From assembly GCA_947044405.1 (NCBI GenBank), contig CAMRHE010000077.1, positions 930,001 through 994,000 of the forward strand: a stretch of 64,000 nucleotides of DNA. Direction: 5' to 3'. Positions 23,755-58,366 of this stretch are shown here, in pieces. Numbering within the stretch: position 1 is the first letter of the stretch; the number at the start of each line of letters is the position of its first letter. Origin of the DNA: Leptodactylus fallax (Eukaryota > Chordata > Amphibia > Anura > Leptodactylidae). Below the pieces are notes generated by a model. The model was not told the origin of the DNA. It saw only the letters and a program-made list of their open reading frames with translations, and made no database searches. The translations under genes were made by a program, and so were the position numbers.

Positions 23755-24880
23755 CTGTATTTTTCGGACTATAAGACGCACTTTTCCCCAAAAATTTTGG
23801 AGGAAAATGGGGGTGCGTCTTATAGTCCGAATGCATCATCCCACTCCATGCTGCAGGCCTTGGGCTTGTAGGAGAGGGTGTTCCCGGCGGCGCAAACCCA
23901 TCACAGCATCCGCCGTGCTATTACAGCGGATGCCGGGTCTGTAAAGATAATGGCGGTCGCTCTGCTGCAGAGCGGTCGCCATAGCTACCAGTCTCCGCTG
24001 TAATGTACAGCGGAGACTGGGAGCTAATACCCACGATTACAGTCCACTCTGATCACAGGCATTACTACCTATAAGCCCCCCATACTGTCCCCGGGCCTGA
24101 TGGGTACCTTCTTGTTGCAGGCCGACTCCGGCGCGCTGAGATCGCGGGAGCTGACCTGTTCCTGTGACAGCCGGGAGCCTAATGAAGGCTCCCAGGCCTG
24201 TCATAGAAATATTACTATTGCAGCTGGTCTATGACCAGCCTCAGTAGTAATGTACAGAATCTCCCATAGACTGCAATACAGTTGTATTGCAGTCTATGGG
24301 ACTTGCAATCAAATGGTTGCAGGTTCAAGCCCCCTAGCAGAGCTAATAAAATAGTTAAAAAAAAAATAAAAAGAAGTTTTAAAAAAAATATAAAAAAAAA
24401 TAAATAAAATAAAAAAACGAAAAGATCTAAATCATCCCCTTTCCCTAGAATACATATACAAGTAGGATATTACTGCGAAACACATACACATTAGGTATCC
24501 CTGTGTCCAAAAACGCCAAGTCTACAAACTTATAAAAATATTTTTCCGTAGGGTGAACGTCATAGTGGGAAAAAGTATCAAAAGTGCTGAACTGCCGTTT
24601 ATTTCACTGTTTCGCCTCTGATTTGAATAAAAAGTGATCAAAGCAATATTCCTCAAAATGGCATAACTAAAAAGTACACCTGGCCTCGCAAAAAAAGACG
24701 CCCTATGCTTCCCCGTAGAGCTGCAGGGCCACCTGTCAATGTGACCTTGCAGCTGTTGCAAAACTACAACTACAATATTTTACCACATTTTTTGCTTCAA
24801 AATTTTTTCCCCTATTTTCTTCCTCTAAAACCTAGGTGCGTCTTATGGTCCAGTGCGTCTTAAGAGTCCGAAAAATACTG
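23755..24880. mobile_element. Non-autonomous TIR transposon (CTGTATTTTTCGGACT ends)
   Basis: The left end CTGTATTTTTCGGACTATA and the right end, inverted, CAGTATTTTTCGGACTCTT are flanked by TA on both sides. The left end is itself a hairpin (GGACTATAAGACGCAC / GTGCGTCTTATAGTCC), and the GCGTCTTA motif is repeated at the right end. The 1.1 kb interior has further inverted segments but no transposase. TA flanks would suit Tc1/mariner, but the superfamily is not certain. Confidence 0.75.
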
Positions 24881-24882
24881 TA

Positions 24883-25945
24883 CAATTCTTACGCTCCTAT
24901 TCATTCTTTATGATCATTTCCCTTTGAGTTTAACATTACTGTGAATCTCTGCTTTTCGACATCTGTTAAAAACTCATACTCAGCCTTCTTGTAGAATTTG
25001 TTCATGTGGATGATTATCTATTGTCAAAATATGTTTCAAACAATTCCTTATCACTATATTGTACCAAACCAAATCTCAAAATCAAAAAGGACAACTGCGG
25101 ACTCCCAGAACCCAATGCAGCCTGGCCCAGCTCCATTCAAAACAGCAAAAAGCTCCATCAAATTCTCTACTACATGCCTGCCCTTCATTACTCTAGTCTG
25201 ATTTTATTGTATCATTTCTGCAAGTATATTTGCCAACCTAGCAGCCAAAATTCTAAAGCTAATCTTAGTGTAATTATATTTATCAACAATATTATCCTTT
25301 ACAAGAAAGATTTCAAATGTCTTTGTCTTTTTGCCTTTATATATATACACAGTAAACCAACTCTTATCTGGTGTAGATTTCAGTCATAATTTACACCAGA
25401 CTGGTGTAAATGATGATAGATCTGGTTGGGCAAGAAGCCTCACCCATCCATTTCCTTGCTACACCACCTTTTCAGAAAGTGGCGGGATGGTATAAAAAAG
25501 CCACCTTAGGTTTGTGATTTTTGTAGTCCAGAAACCTGGCAATGGCAATTTACTCCAATGGTGCCATATTCCAAAGCCAACCCTTATATGTCCATTCATA
25601 TTATTATACCATATGTACACAATAAAGAAACAGATTAATTTCTAAAACTAAGTTGATGCAAAACAAAATAAATATTATGAGAGCTGCCATAAATGTGTCG
25701 TATTAACATTGCCGACAAAAATAGTATATTACTGTTCTTGTGTGAACGATAAGGAAATCTTGTGAGAAAAAAGAATAAAAACAAAGTGCCGCCACTGTCC
25801 ACTGGGACAGATCACTAATCCTAAGAATGGTTTAGACAGTGCAAATCTAAAAATGTGCCAAATTTATCACAGTTGCTGATGCTGGATGATAAATTGGTCG
25901 TATCTTCAGACTGTCTAGTTTATACCACCTTCTGAATACCACCTA
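24883..25945. other. Intergenic, nothing recognised
   Basis: Non-coding, with no exon series or repeat boundary identified. Confidence 0.5.
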
Positions 25946-25948
25946 TTA

Positions 25949-26217
25949 CGCTAGGTTCACACTAGCGTTGTGTTCTCGGTCGTTTAGGTCCGCTGGGGGA
26001 CCAGAACGATGGAAAGCCAGACCACTAAAACAGCAGTTACACACAGATGCCAGTGGACCCCTTTGACTATAACAGTGTCCCCCGGGTGTCTGCCGTTTTC
26101 AAGCTGTAAGCGGCAGAGAGAAAAGTCCTCCATGCAAGTCTTTTCTTCCTGCTGATTTTTGGTGGTTTCTGTGACAGAGCCTCCAACAAAGACTCCGATG
26201 CAGATGTGAACCCAGCC
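25949..26217. mobile_element. Harbinger-like MITE, TTA duplication
   Basis: Ends CGCTAGGTTCACACTAGCG and, inverted, GGCTGGGTTCACATCTGC are flanked by TTA at 25946-25948 and 26218-26220. It is the same family as 13748-14030 and 53075-53218. The interior is non-coding. Confidence 0.7.
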
Positions 26218-26220
26218 TTA

Positions 26221-27141
26221 GTTTGGTTACTTTGCACCTGAAATTTGGTACAATTCTGGTAGAAATTGTCACCTCTTCCGCTGTGCCCCTTTGATGACAA
26301 GCCATGCCTCCTAAAGTATCTAAAACAATAATATGCACAACATGTAGAACACATTTTCAGTCACTAGTTATGAGAGAATTGTCGTGCATTTAGCTTATTA
26401 AATCTCCCCCATTGTGAGGAGAGGTCAGATAGTCAGTTATTTGTTATTGCAGAGAATACTAAAGCTACATGTCAATCTCTATGCTATAACTATCCTATCA
26501 TTACATGGTAATAAGTCACAACAGATATCAAAAGTAGACTGGATAAGGCGCCCTGGTGCAATTGGATATGGTGTCCTTTTACTTTTTAACACTTGCTAGA
26601 TAACACAATTATGTAAGTATGGCATAGAGAAGTGGTGGGAAGATACATTTCACAAAGATTGATTTGTTATATTTTGATAAATAGAGAAACAATGTTCTCG
26701 TGCAAGATTAATATAGTATGCTATGGCATTGATAATTTACTACATTATAACACACACGTCTATGATTTTATCAAAGCATGGTGTCTGGAAAGTATACCTC
26801 CCAAATTTGAGATGCTCATGTGATTTTCAGTCGATTGTAGGCAGAGGTTGGATCCGTGAGACGTCTTTAGTCTCGGGCTGTAATTAGATGAGGTGCTGCA
26901 AAGAGTGTGACAAAATTAATAGGTGATACTGAATGCAGATCATTTTAGCCAAGTTGTGATTATAGGTTTCAGATTTCAGACATCATCCCCAGAGTCTCAC
27001 AATGGTTTACAATTACAGCTTTCTTTTTTTGCTGTGACAATCTGGTTATAAGATCCCATCCCAAAATACTGCTATACTTCTATGTACCTTATTCATCTGA
27101 TATGAAATATCATGGGAATCCTCAATATGTAACAACTGTAC
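26221..27141. other. Intergenic, downstream of CFLAR
   Basis: No gene was seen. The CFLAR 3' end probably lies between here and 27728, but no single poly(A) site stands out. Confidence 0.5.
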
Positions 27142-27603
27142 TTAGAGGGGTTGTCCAGTTTCAGCAAATAACTTATTGTTTGTATAATGAAAAGTTACAA
27201 AATTTTCCAACATACTTTCTATATTAATTGCTTATGGTTTTCTAGATCTCTGCTTGCTCTCATCCATTGTTTAATTTCAGAGGAAAAAAAATCAGCCAAT
27301 GTCGATGTGACAGACAGTCTATGGTCATGTGATAGACCGTCTTTGATCATGTGATGCACACACAGTGCAGTAATCACAGCTCTGTCATGTAACGTGCTGT
27401 GCACTTGTGTGTCACATGACCATGGACCGTCCATCACATGACCATGGTCTGATTTTTATGTTCTGGAAGTAAACAATGAATGACAGCAAGCAGAGATGTA
27501 GAAAATTGTAAGAAATTGATACATGAATTATATTGTAAAATTGTATAACTTTTCATTATACAAACAATAACAGTTATTTGCTGAAACAGGAAATCCCCTT
27601 TAA
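27142..27603. mobile_element. T2/Kolobok-like MITE with ~100 bp inverted repeats
   Basis: The ends TTAGAGGGGTTGTCCAG and, inverted, TTAAAGGGGATTTCCTG continue as matching arms (GTTTCAGCAAATAACT, TTGTTTGTATAATGAAAAG) for about 100 bp. The left TTAA has mutated to TTAG. It starts only 125 bp beyond the CFLAR stop codon and may supply part of the 3' UTR. Confidence 0.75.
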
Positions 27604-27660
27604 ATAAAGATAATTCATATTAAAGTAAATATGAGCATATAAACAGGTATATCTTAGTTT

Positions 27661-27680
27661 ATAATAAATAAATAAATACA
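27661..27680 (-). promoter_or_regulatory. AU-rich element in the CFLAR 3' UTR
   Basis: The minus strand reads TATTTATTTATTTATT, three overlapping AUUUA pentamers inside an all-AU run, 48-67 nt after the CFLAR stop codon. Clustered AUUUA motifs of this type are known mRNA-destabilising elements. This would suit the short-lived c-FLIP message, but function is inferred from sequence and position only. Confidence 0.55.
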
Positions 27681-27727
27681 GTTTTAATATATTTGTTATG
27701 GTAAATGAGTGGTAAATAAGCTTCTCT

Positions 27728-51355
<23,628 letters not shown>

Positions 51356-51387
51356 TACAATATTTCCTTCTGCCGTTGCGGCACAGC

Positions 51388-51423
51388 TTAGTAGATATTT
51401 TTTAGTGCTACAAAATACTTCAT
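51388..51423 (-). CDS. Short upstream ORF in the CFLAR 5' UTR
   Basis: An ATG at 51423, in a different frame from the main start, opens an 11-codon frame (MKYFVALKNIY) closed by TAA at 51390-51388, 32 nt before the CFLAR ATG. Its context is A at -3 and A at +4. It could lower translation of the main frame. Confidence 0.45.
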   Translation of the reverse strand: MKYFVALKNIY

Positions 51424-52579
51424 CTCTGGTTACCTGCAGTGGAATAAAAAAAAGTATTGAGTCCCTTTTAAGATGAATAAAGTATTCACAAGGATAGTAC
51501 AGTAAGGTACAGTATCTATATTGCATATTTTCCTTTAAGGTCATTTTCCACCTAGGGAACCCCTTTCCCTGAATAGCGTACCGGATCATGAGCTGATCAC
51601 TAGGGGTCTGGCTGCTTGAACCCCCTGAAATCAGTTTATATTTCAGGAAAAAGATAGTCATATGCATGAAAAAGTCACCCTTTTTGCTTTAACCAATAAT
51701 GGGAGTTCTCAAAAAGGGGACACCCGTCTACAATCTCCATAATTCCTAATGGAAAGCCCCTTAAAGTTTCTATTTTGTACCTTTATTTTAGGTACCCTAA
51801 AATATGAATATACAATGTCATAATATTTATATACAATATCATTAAAATAACTTATGCTGATGGAAATGCAGTAAAAGGACTATAAACATCTACATCACTC
51901 ATTAAAACAATCATTGCATACATTAACAGGGTATGTGGATATAAGAAGCTTTGTAATATAGTTCGTTAGGGAAAATGCCTCTTTCTCCGCTTATTTCTTC
52001 TTCACCACATTTTCTTAAAGTGCTCATTCTGAGTTCACTGCTAAATCTATCTTTGAGAGAGGATACAGTCTTTCAGCTTAGGTGGATTTGGAACATGCTG
52101 CGCAAAGAAATCTATGGAGAGGGAAGGGAGAGAGGAGGAAAGAGGATATAGAGGCTGAGACACACATAGAGCTGGTGCTGCAGCTTCTAGTTAGTGTTGT
52201 ATCTCCCCATAGTGCATGATTCACAGTTACATTGTTCAGTACTTCTCTATAATGTCCTGTGTGAGATAAAATTAGAGACTCTCCTCTTCTCTATGTGCAG
52301 GCTATGGGAGATATAGCAGGGAAACCTAACATTTAGAGATGGAGCATGCAGAGTAATAAATGGTGGAAAACGCCATATATAAGTCATATAATGGGCAGAT
52401 ATAGTGTTAGTTCTGAAAAGTCACCTCCTGGAATGACTAGTACGCTTTAAACAGAGATAGTAACTTCATGTGTAGCTTTATCTATCAGTACTCATATTCT
52501 ATATGTCATACTACATATCCGCCTACACAGCATTCCTGTACACCACTTGCCCCAGCAGTTAAACTAGTCTCTTACTTAC

Positions 52580-52860
52580 CTCTGGGTCCGCGTCAGTAAC
52601 AGATCCTTCCTTCTATGATACAATGGTCAACACCAACACTAATAAAGTTCTCAGATTCCTTTTTTACTAGGCCTCTAACTATGCAAACTAGTGAGCTCTG
52701 AAGTCGGCAGTCAGGCATTAACCCTGCTGTGAATCTTGTGAAGACCTCAATGTTACAAAATGAAAGTAAAAGTCCTGCTGCAGCCCGATATGATAAAGCT
52801 ACGTAAAGCCCAAAAACACAAAACACATCATAACATTCCACTCCTGTGGTATGGTACTAA
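52580..52860 (-). other. CFLAR: Probable 5' UTR exon of CFLAR (upstream limit uncertain)
   Basis: A very strong donor, CCCAGAG|GTAAGTAAG, has its last exon base at 52580. It lies about 1.15 kb upstream of the acceptor of the first coding exon on the same strand, as expected for a non-coding leader exon. The upstream limit and promoter are not resolved. A TATAATAAAG motif on the minus strand near 52900 is only a weak candidate. Confidence 0.45.
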
Positions 52861-53074
52861 CCCCTGTGACATGTTCCGAAAGACGACAAAAAACGTCACT
52901 TTATTATAATTTTAGATACTGAACTTGTACAGCGTATAACTATAGAATAGTCATAAATAGAGTCTGAACTTAATAATCCACACTTTGAAGTTTTTTTTTT
53001 TTCACCCATTCACAAAATACACAATAAGGCTGTATGATGGATGTTTTTGTAATGGCCATCACAAAGACGATTTA

Positions 53075-53218
53075 CGCTAGGTTCACACTAGCGTGTGGTA
53101 TCCGCCCGAAAAATGTGGAGAGAAAAGTCCTACTTGCAGGACTTTTCTCTCTGCATTTTCAAGCGGATTCGGGGACGGAAACCCCAAATGTAGTTCGAAC
53201 GCTAGTGTGAACTTAGCC
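53075..53218. mobile_element. Harbinger-like MITE, TTA duplication
   Basis: A 144 bp element with ends CGCTAGGTTCACACTAGCG and, inverted, GGCTAAGTTCACACTAGCG, flanked by TTA at 53072-53074 and 53219-53221. It is strongly palindromic (AAAAGTCCTACTTGCAGGACTTTT at its centre). Confidence 0.75.
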
Positions 53219-53221
53219 TTA

Positions 53222-53405
53222 GAACACCTCATAGATTGTAAGCTCTTGCAAGCAGGGCCTTCGGTCCAATTGAGTGAATTGACTTACTACTTTGTAATGT
53301 CTCATTTGTCTGTACTTGAACCCTACAAGTTGTAAAGTGCTGCGGAATATGTCAGCGCTATATAAGTAAAATGTATTATTATTATTATTATTATTATTAT
53401 TACTA
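53222..53405 (+). repeat. LINE/SINE 3' tail fragment plus (ATT)n
   Basis: It carries TAGATTGTAAGCTCTTGCAAG...AAAGTGCTGCGGAATATGTCAGCGCTATATAAGTAAAATG followed by about ten ATT units (53374-53402). The tail block is the same as that of the LINE at 54903 and the SINEs. Confidence 0.75.
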
Positions 53406-53511
53406 CTACATTGGGGCAGATTTATTAAGACTAGTATTAAACACTAGTCTTAATAAACAATCCAACAGGTGCAAGACAAACCTGATTTATCAAGGGTCTC
53501 TGGCCTCTTAA

Positions 53512-54108
53512 TTAAAGAGGACCTTTCATGTCCTCAGGCACATGCGGTTTTACATACCGCTAGAAAGCCGACAGCGTGCTGAATTCAGCGCACTGCCGGC
53601 TTTCCCGGTATGTGCCCCGGGGCTGGAGATATCGGCGGTGTTAGTTTCACGGTTTACTGTCAGAAGGGCGTTCCTGACAGTCTAGCTGCACTGTGAGGAA
53701 CGCCCTCCCTGACAGTTCTTGTTCATAGACTTGTACTGGGGACGGGGGCGTTCCTCACAGCTCAGCGTCATCGCCGGGCAATAAGGAAGGCCCCCTCTCT
53801 ATACTCGTCTATAGCGCTGTACTGTCAGAGGGGGCCTTCCTTTCTGCCTGGCGATGACGCTGAGCTGTGAGGAACGCCCCCCAGTACAAGTCTATGAACG
53901 AGAACTGTCAGGGAGGGCGTTCCTCACAGCCCAGCTAGACTGTCAGGAACGCCTTTCTGACAGTAAACCGTGAAACTTACACCGCCGATATCTCCAGCCC
54001 TGGGGCACATACCGGGAAAGCCGGCAGTGCACTGAATTCAGCGCGCTGTCAGCTTTCTAGCGGTATGTAAAGCCGCATGTCCCTGAGGACATGAAAGGTC
54101 CTTTTTAA
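53512..54108. mobile_element. Giant foldback MITE, T2/Kolobok-like
   Basis: Bounded by TTAA at 53512-53515 and 54105-54108, with ends AGAGGACCTTTCATGTCCTC and, inverted, AAAAGGACCTTTCATGTCC. The arms are about 285 bp and nearly perfect, with a loop of about 30 bases around 53805. Inside each arm are repeated GAGGAACGCCC and CTGTCAG hairpins. Single-arm copies lie at 60020-60270 and 60470-60613. No coding sequence is present. Confidence 0.85.
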
Positions 54109-54902
54109 TCAGACGCAAGCCCATGTGCAAGAATTGAAACCTACACTAGTCATCAACTAGCGTAAATTTCCGGCATTTAAAAAAAAAAACCAAAAAAAAA
54201 AACCATATTAACAGTACAAGGAACGTGGCAGTCTTTGCTGCAAAAGAGGACCTTGAGCCAAAGATGTGCCACGTTACCACACATCTACGCCAGAAAAGTA
54301 GATTAGATGTGTTGATGAATTCCCTCGATTGATTTCAGTGTGTCTACTCACATGTCTTTTTTTGACAGCCCATAACGGACCTTCAAAAAAATAGGACGTG
54401 TTATTTTTGTTCATTTTCACAGGCCTCAATAGGCTTACGTCTAAGAGGAACCATGAAAATGAATGCACCCCGGATACAAAAGATTGTAAAAAAAGAATAG
54501 ATATTGCACCCATTTTTTATTTCAGTGTCTGTGCATGAGACCTAAGTGTTAGATCAGTATGGGGCTGCGAACATTGGAACCCCCACAGATACCTCTCCAG
54601 CAGCTTCCTTTGGGAAGCAGTAAAAAAAAAACCAGAAAAACAAACTATACAGGCCATTGCTTCTGGTGGGAGGTGTCATAAACATTCACAAGCAAATAAC
54701 TAAGGAGTTGGTAGAAGTCTTAAAGCATACCTGACACTGTGAAGATGCTGCTCAACCTGCAGTCACATGGTATAGCATGTGAGGGACTCAGTAGTATATT
54801 ACTGATGTTTTATCGTGTTTATTTATATCCCTCCAAACGTTGGACCTAGGAGTCCTGGTGGTCATCTCACTCAATGATTAACTCCCCCTTTATAGGGGGA
54901 GT
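54109..54902. other. Intergenic, nothing recognised
   Basis: Non-coding, with no exon or repeat boundary identified apart from short A-rich runs. Confidence 0.5.
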
Positions 54903-56935
54903 AATAAATACATTTTATTTATATAGCGCCAACATATTCCGCAGCACTGTATAATTTGTAGGGTTCAAGTACTGACAAAAAAGATACAGTACAAAGAAAT
55001 ATTCAATTCACACACTGGGACTGAGGGCCCTGCTCACAAGAACTTACAATCTATGAGGTAGGGGGGCGGTGACACAAGAGGTAGCAGGGGCGGCAACAGA
55101 CGTAGCATTGCTTATACAATGGTCAGACAATTGTGTAATAGAGGTTACTGTCATTACACATATATAAAGCTGTATGAGCCGTCACCAGTCATGTCCTTTA
55201 ACGTGCAGATGGTGCCTAGACATATAAAGTTAGTCTGATACGGCATCATATCCTGTGAGGTAATGTTGGCGCATCAACAAAGGAGGGTATGTTTTAGGGA
55301 TTCTAACTACGGAGGGGTTTACATTAGGAGTTGTGATAGGCCTGTCTGAAAAGATATGTCTTTAGTTTACTCTTGAAGCTGTGGAAATTGGGGGTTAATC
55401 TAATAGTTTGGGATAGAGCATTCCAGAGAAGTGGTGCAACTCGGGAGAAGTCTTGTATATGAGCGTGGGAGGTTCTGATAATGGAGGATATTAGTCTTAG
55501 GTCATTGAATGAACGGAGAGTACGGGTTGGGCCATAGACAGAGATGAGGGAGGAAATGTAGGGAGGTGCAGCATTATGAAGAGCCTTGTGAATGAGGGTG
55601 ATAAGTTTATATTGTATTCAGTATTGAATAGGCAGCCAATGTAGTGACCGGCACAGACTGGAGACATCGCGGTAGCGTCTAAACTAATAGATGAGCCTGG
55701 CCGCCGCATTCAGAATAGATTGTAGAGGGGAGAGTTTAGTAAGGGGAAGACCGATTAGTAAGGAGTTACAGTAGTCAAGGCGAGAGTGAATCAGGGCAAC
55801 AATAAGTGTCTTTAGTGTATCTGAGGTAAGGAAAGGGAGGATTCCGAAGATGTTTTTGAGGTGGAGATGACATGAGCATGCGAGTGATTGGATATGGGGG
55901 GTGAAGGAAAGGTCTGAGTCAAACAAATACCCCGAGGCAGCTGCATACTGCCTAAGAGTTATGGTAAGGCCAGAGACTGCAATGGAGATATCAGGGACAG
56001 ATCTATTAGATGGTGGAAACAGCAGTAGTTCAGTCTTTGAGAGATTCAGTTTCAGATAGAGCGAAGACATGATATTAGAGACAGCAGAGAGGGAGTCACT
56101 GGTGTTCTGTATTAGTGCAGGGGTGATGTCACGGGATGACGTATATAATTGGGTGTCATCAGCATAAAGATGGTCCCGGAAGCCAAATCTAGTGATGGTT
56201 TGTCAAATGGGGGCTGTGTAGAGAGAGAAGAGCAGGGGACCTAGGACCGAGCCCTGAGGAACCCCAACGGCAAGAGGAAGAGGGGAAGAAACAGAGCCCA
56301 CAAATGATACACAGAAAGTGCGGTCAGAGAGATAAGAGGAGAACCAGGAGAGAGCAGTGTCTGTGAGGCCAACAGAGCGGAGCATAGTGAGGAGGAGTTG
56401 ATGGTCAACAGTGTCAAATGCTGCTAAGAAATCTAGAAGAATAAGAAGAGAGAAGTCACCTTTGGATTTAGCCCTCAGGAGATCATTGGAGACTTTTGTG
56501 AGGGCCGTTTCAGTAGAGTGCAAAGTGCGGAAGCCAGATTGTTAGGGGTCAAGAAGAGAGTTAGCAGAAAGATAGCGGATTAACTGAGAATAGACTAAGC
56601 GTTCCAAGATTTTGGAGATAAAAGGAAGGTTAGAGACAGGTCGATAGTTAGCAGCACAGGATGGGTCAAGGGAGGATTTCTTCAGTAGTGGGGTTATGAC
56701 AGCATGTTTGAAAGAGAATGGGAAAATTCCAGAAGAGAGAGGTGAGATTAAATGTTTTAGTAAGGTAAGTCTTGACGGCAGGCGACAGAGACTGGAGAAG
56801 GTGTGAGGGCAAAGGGTCACTACTACAGGTTGTAGTAGACAGAGTAAACAGAGAAGACTGTGAATCACCATATTGCCTCATAGGCCCAGAGTCAGCAAGG
56901 AGAAGATTATACTGAACTGCTTCCCACTAAATGAT
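54903..56935 (-). mobile_element. LINE of the L2/CR1/Rex group, 5'-truncated
   Basis: A reverse-transcriptase reading frame runs from about 56880 down to about 55430 on the minus strand. A 3' UTR follows, ending GCTGCGGAATATGTTGGCGC TATATAAATAAAATG at about 54903. The 5' end, including any endonuclease domain, is absent. Stops in the frame show it is dead. Confidence 0.85.
55430..56881 (-). pseudogene. LINE reverse transcriptase (L2/CR1/Rex-like), with stops
   Basis: In one frame the minus strand shows the RT motifs in order: [62 protein letters not shown] (catalytic Asp pair) and KLNLSKTELLLF, then the thumb with HSRLDYCNSLLIGLP. In-frame stops occur at about 56540, 56200, 55683 and 55620, so no full protein can be made. 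The AAFDTVDH and DYCNSLL motifs place it in the L2/CR1/Rex group. The exact clade needs alignment. Confidence 0.87.
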
Positions 56936-58108
56936 ATATTAATCAGAAACAAGAAATAAAAAATATATTTTTGGATGGAAAATTATTCTCCAAGAAGTAA
57001 AAGTTTTTAAGTGCTGCTTCAAATAAAAAGTATCTGTCAAATTTTCAGTATGTACAGAGACAATAGAATGAAATCTCTTTGATTTAAACCCTGACATTAC
57101 ATGAAATACAGAAAAATGATAGAGAAATGATGTATTTACATGTTTCTGGCCAGTTTTTGTAGTGACTTGCTGATATTCTAACTAAACCGCTGCATTTTTA
57201 CAGCAGTTTTTAAAACAGAAAAAAAAACCTGCAATATAACTTCAAGGTGTAAAAATGTCCCTTGGCTGACTTATTTGCTCATTTATAACTTTTGTCATTG
57301 CCTCTCCTTCACCTTTGATGTTTGAACTATAAAACAGACCAGATACAGCTATTTCATCACAGTGAGCCGATGTATAAAAGCAAATTTTTATCTTGAAAGT
57401 GTTTTTGTTATTGCTGCACTGATGCAACATTTTTTTGCATGATTACTAAATATAAAAACTTGTGGCAAAAGAAGTTGGCCCAAAAGTATCTTACAGAAAT
57501 AACCTCTATGGGGGGGGGGGGATCTACAAAATAGATCACTATCTACTATAACTGATAGCAGAAAATTGGTGTGAGCTATACCTGAAATTCTGACACACTG
57601 GAACTCCCGCAAACAAGAACCTCTTAATAATTCTGGCGCCAATGGGGGAATAGGAAACACATGTGTTAATAAAATCGTCCTATGTGTCTTCCTAGCAGCA
57701 TTTCTTATTAAATCCTAATTATTAATATAGCAGCTGCATTGGACTATATCTGTCATTGTCAGTAAATGCATGGCTGAGCATGCATGTGTTCTTTATAAGA
57801 CAAAATAAGGAATTGCCTGATATCTCTAACAAAGGATCAAACATGTTGAAACCCAACATTGCTGACCCTTCTTTCCCTCAGTATTTGCCATTGGAGTAAA
57901 GTCAAGAAACATAATAAACACAATAAAGGTTCCCCCAACTCTGCTGATGTTTGTCTATAATATATAGTTCACTTTTAGACTCTATGCCCTATCCTAGTAC
58001 AACAAAGGCTTGGTCTGGTGATAAGGAGGGCGTGAAGATGGAAGATGGAGGACAGCAGTAGCAGTAAGGATACTCTTGCCCCTATTCCCTATCTAATAGT
58101 CAGGTCTG
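56936..58108. other. Intergenic, nothing recognised
   Basis: Non-coding AT-rich sequence, including a poly-G run at about 57511-57520. Confidence 0.5.
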
Positions 58109-58366
58109 ATATTGGGCAGCATGGTGGCTCAGTGGTTAGCACTTCAGCCTTGCAGCGCTGGAGTCATGGATTTGAATCCTGCCAAGGACAACATCTGCAA
58201 GAAGTTTGTATGTTCTCCCTGTGTTTGCGTGGGTTTCCTCCCACAATCCAAAGACATACTGATAGGGAATATAGATTGTGAGCCCTATATGGGACAGTGA
58301 CTGACAATATCTGTAAAGCGCTGCGGAATATGATGGTGCTATACAAGTAAGCATAATAAATAAATA
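58109..58366 (+). mobile_element. tRNA-derived SINE, best-preserved copy
   Basis: The head has a perfect pol III A box TGGCTCAGTGG (58125-58135) and a near-consensus B box GATTTGAATCC (58169-58179). The conserved body reads GTTTGTATGTTCTCCCTGTG and CTCCCACAATCCAAAGACAT. The tail GCTGCGGAATATGATGGTGC TATACAAGTAA ends in an ATAAATAAATA tract. It belongs to the family of tRNA-headed SINEs with LINE-like tails found in amphibians. Confidence 0.9.

Noticed and set aside
24300..24345. tRNA-like segment with GGTTCAAGCCC
   Set aside because: No A box at the right distance and no cloverleaf; it lies inside a TIR transposon.
22284..25389. Several open frames of 60-127 residues between 21.6 and 25.4 kb
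   Set aside because: Low-complexity AT-rich composition, no recognisable motifs and no supporting splice series.
58109..58200. tRNA gene
   Set aside because: A and B boxes are present but no acceptor or anticodon stems form; it is the head of a SINE repeated four times in the window.
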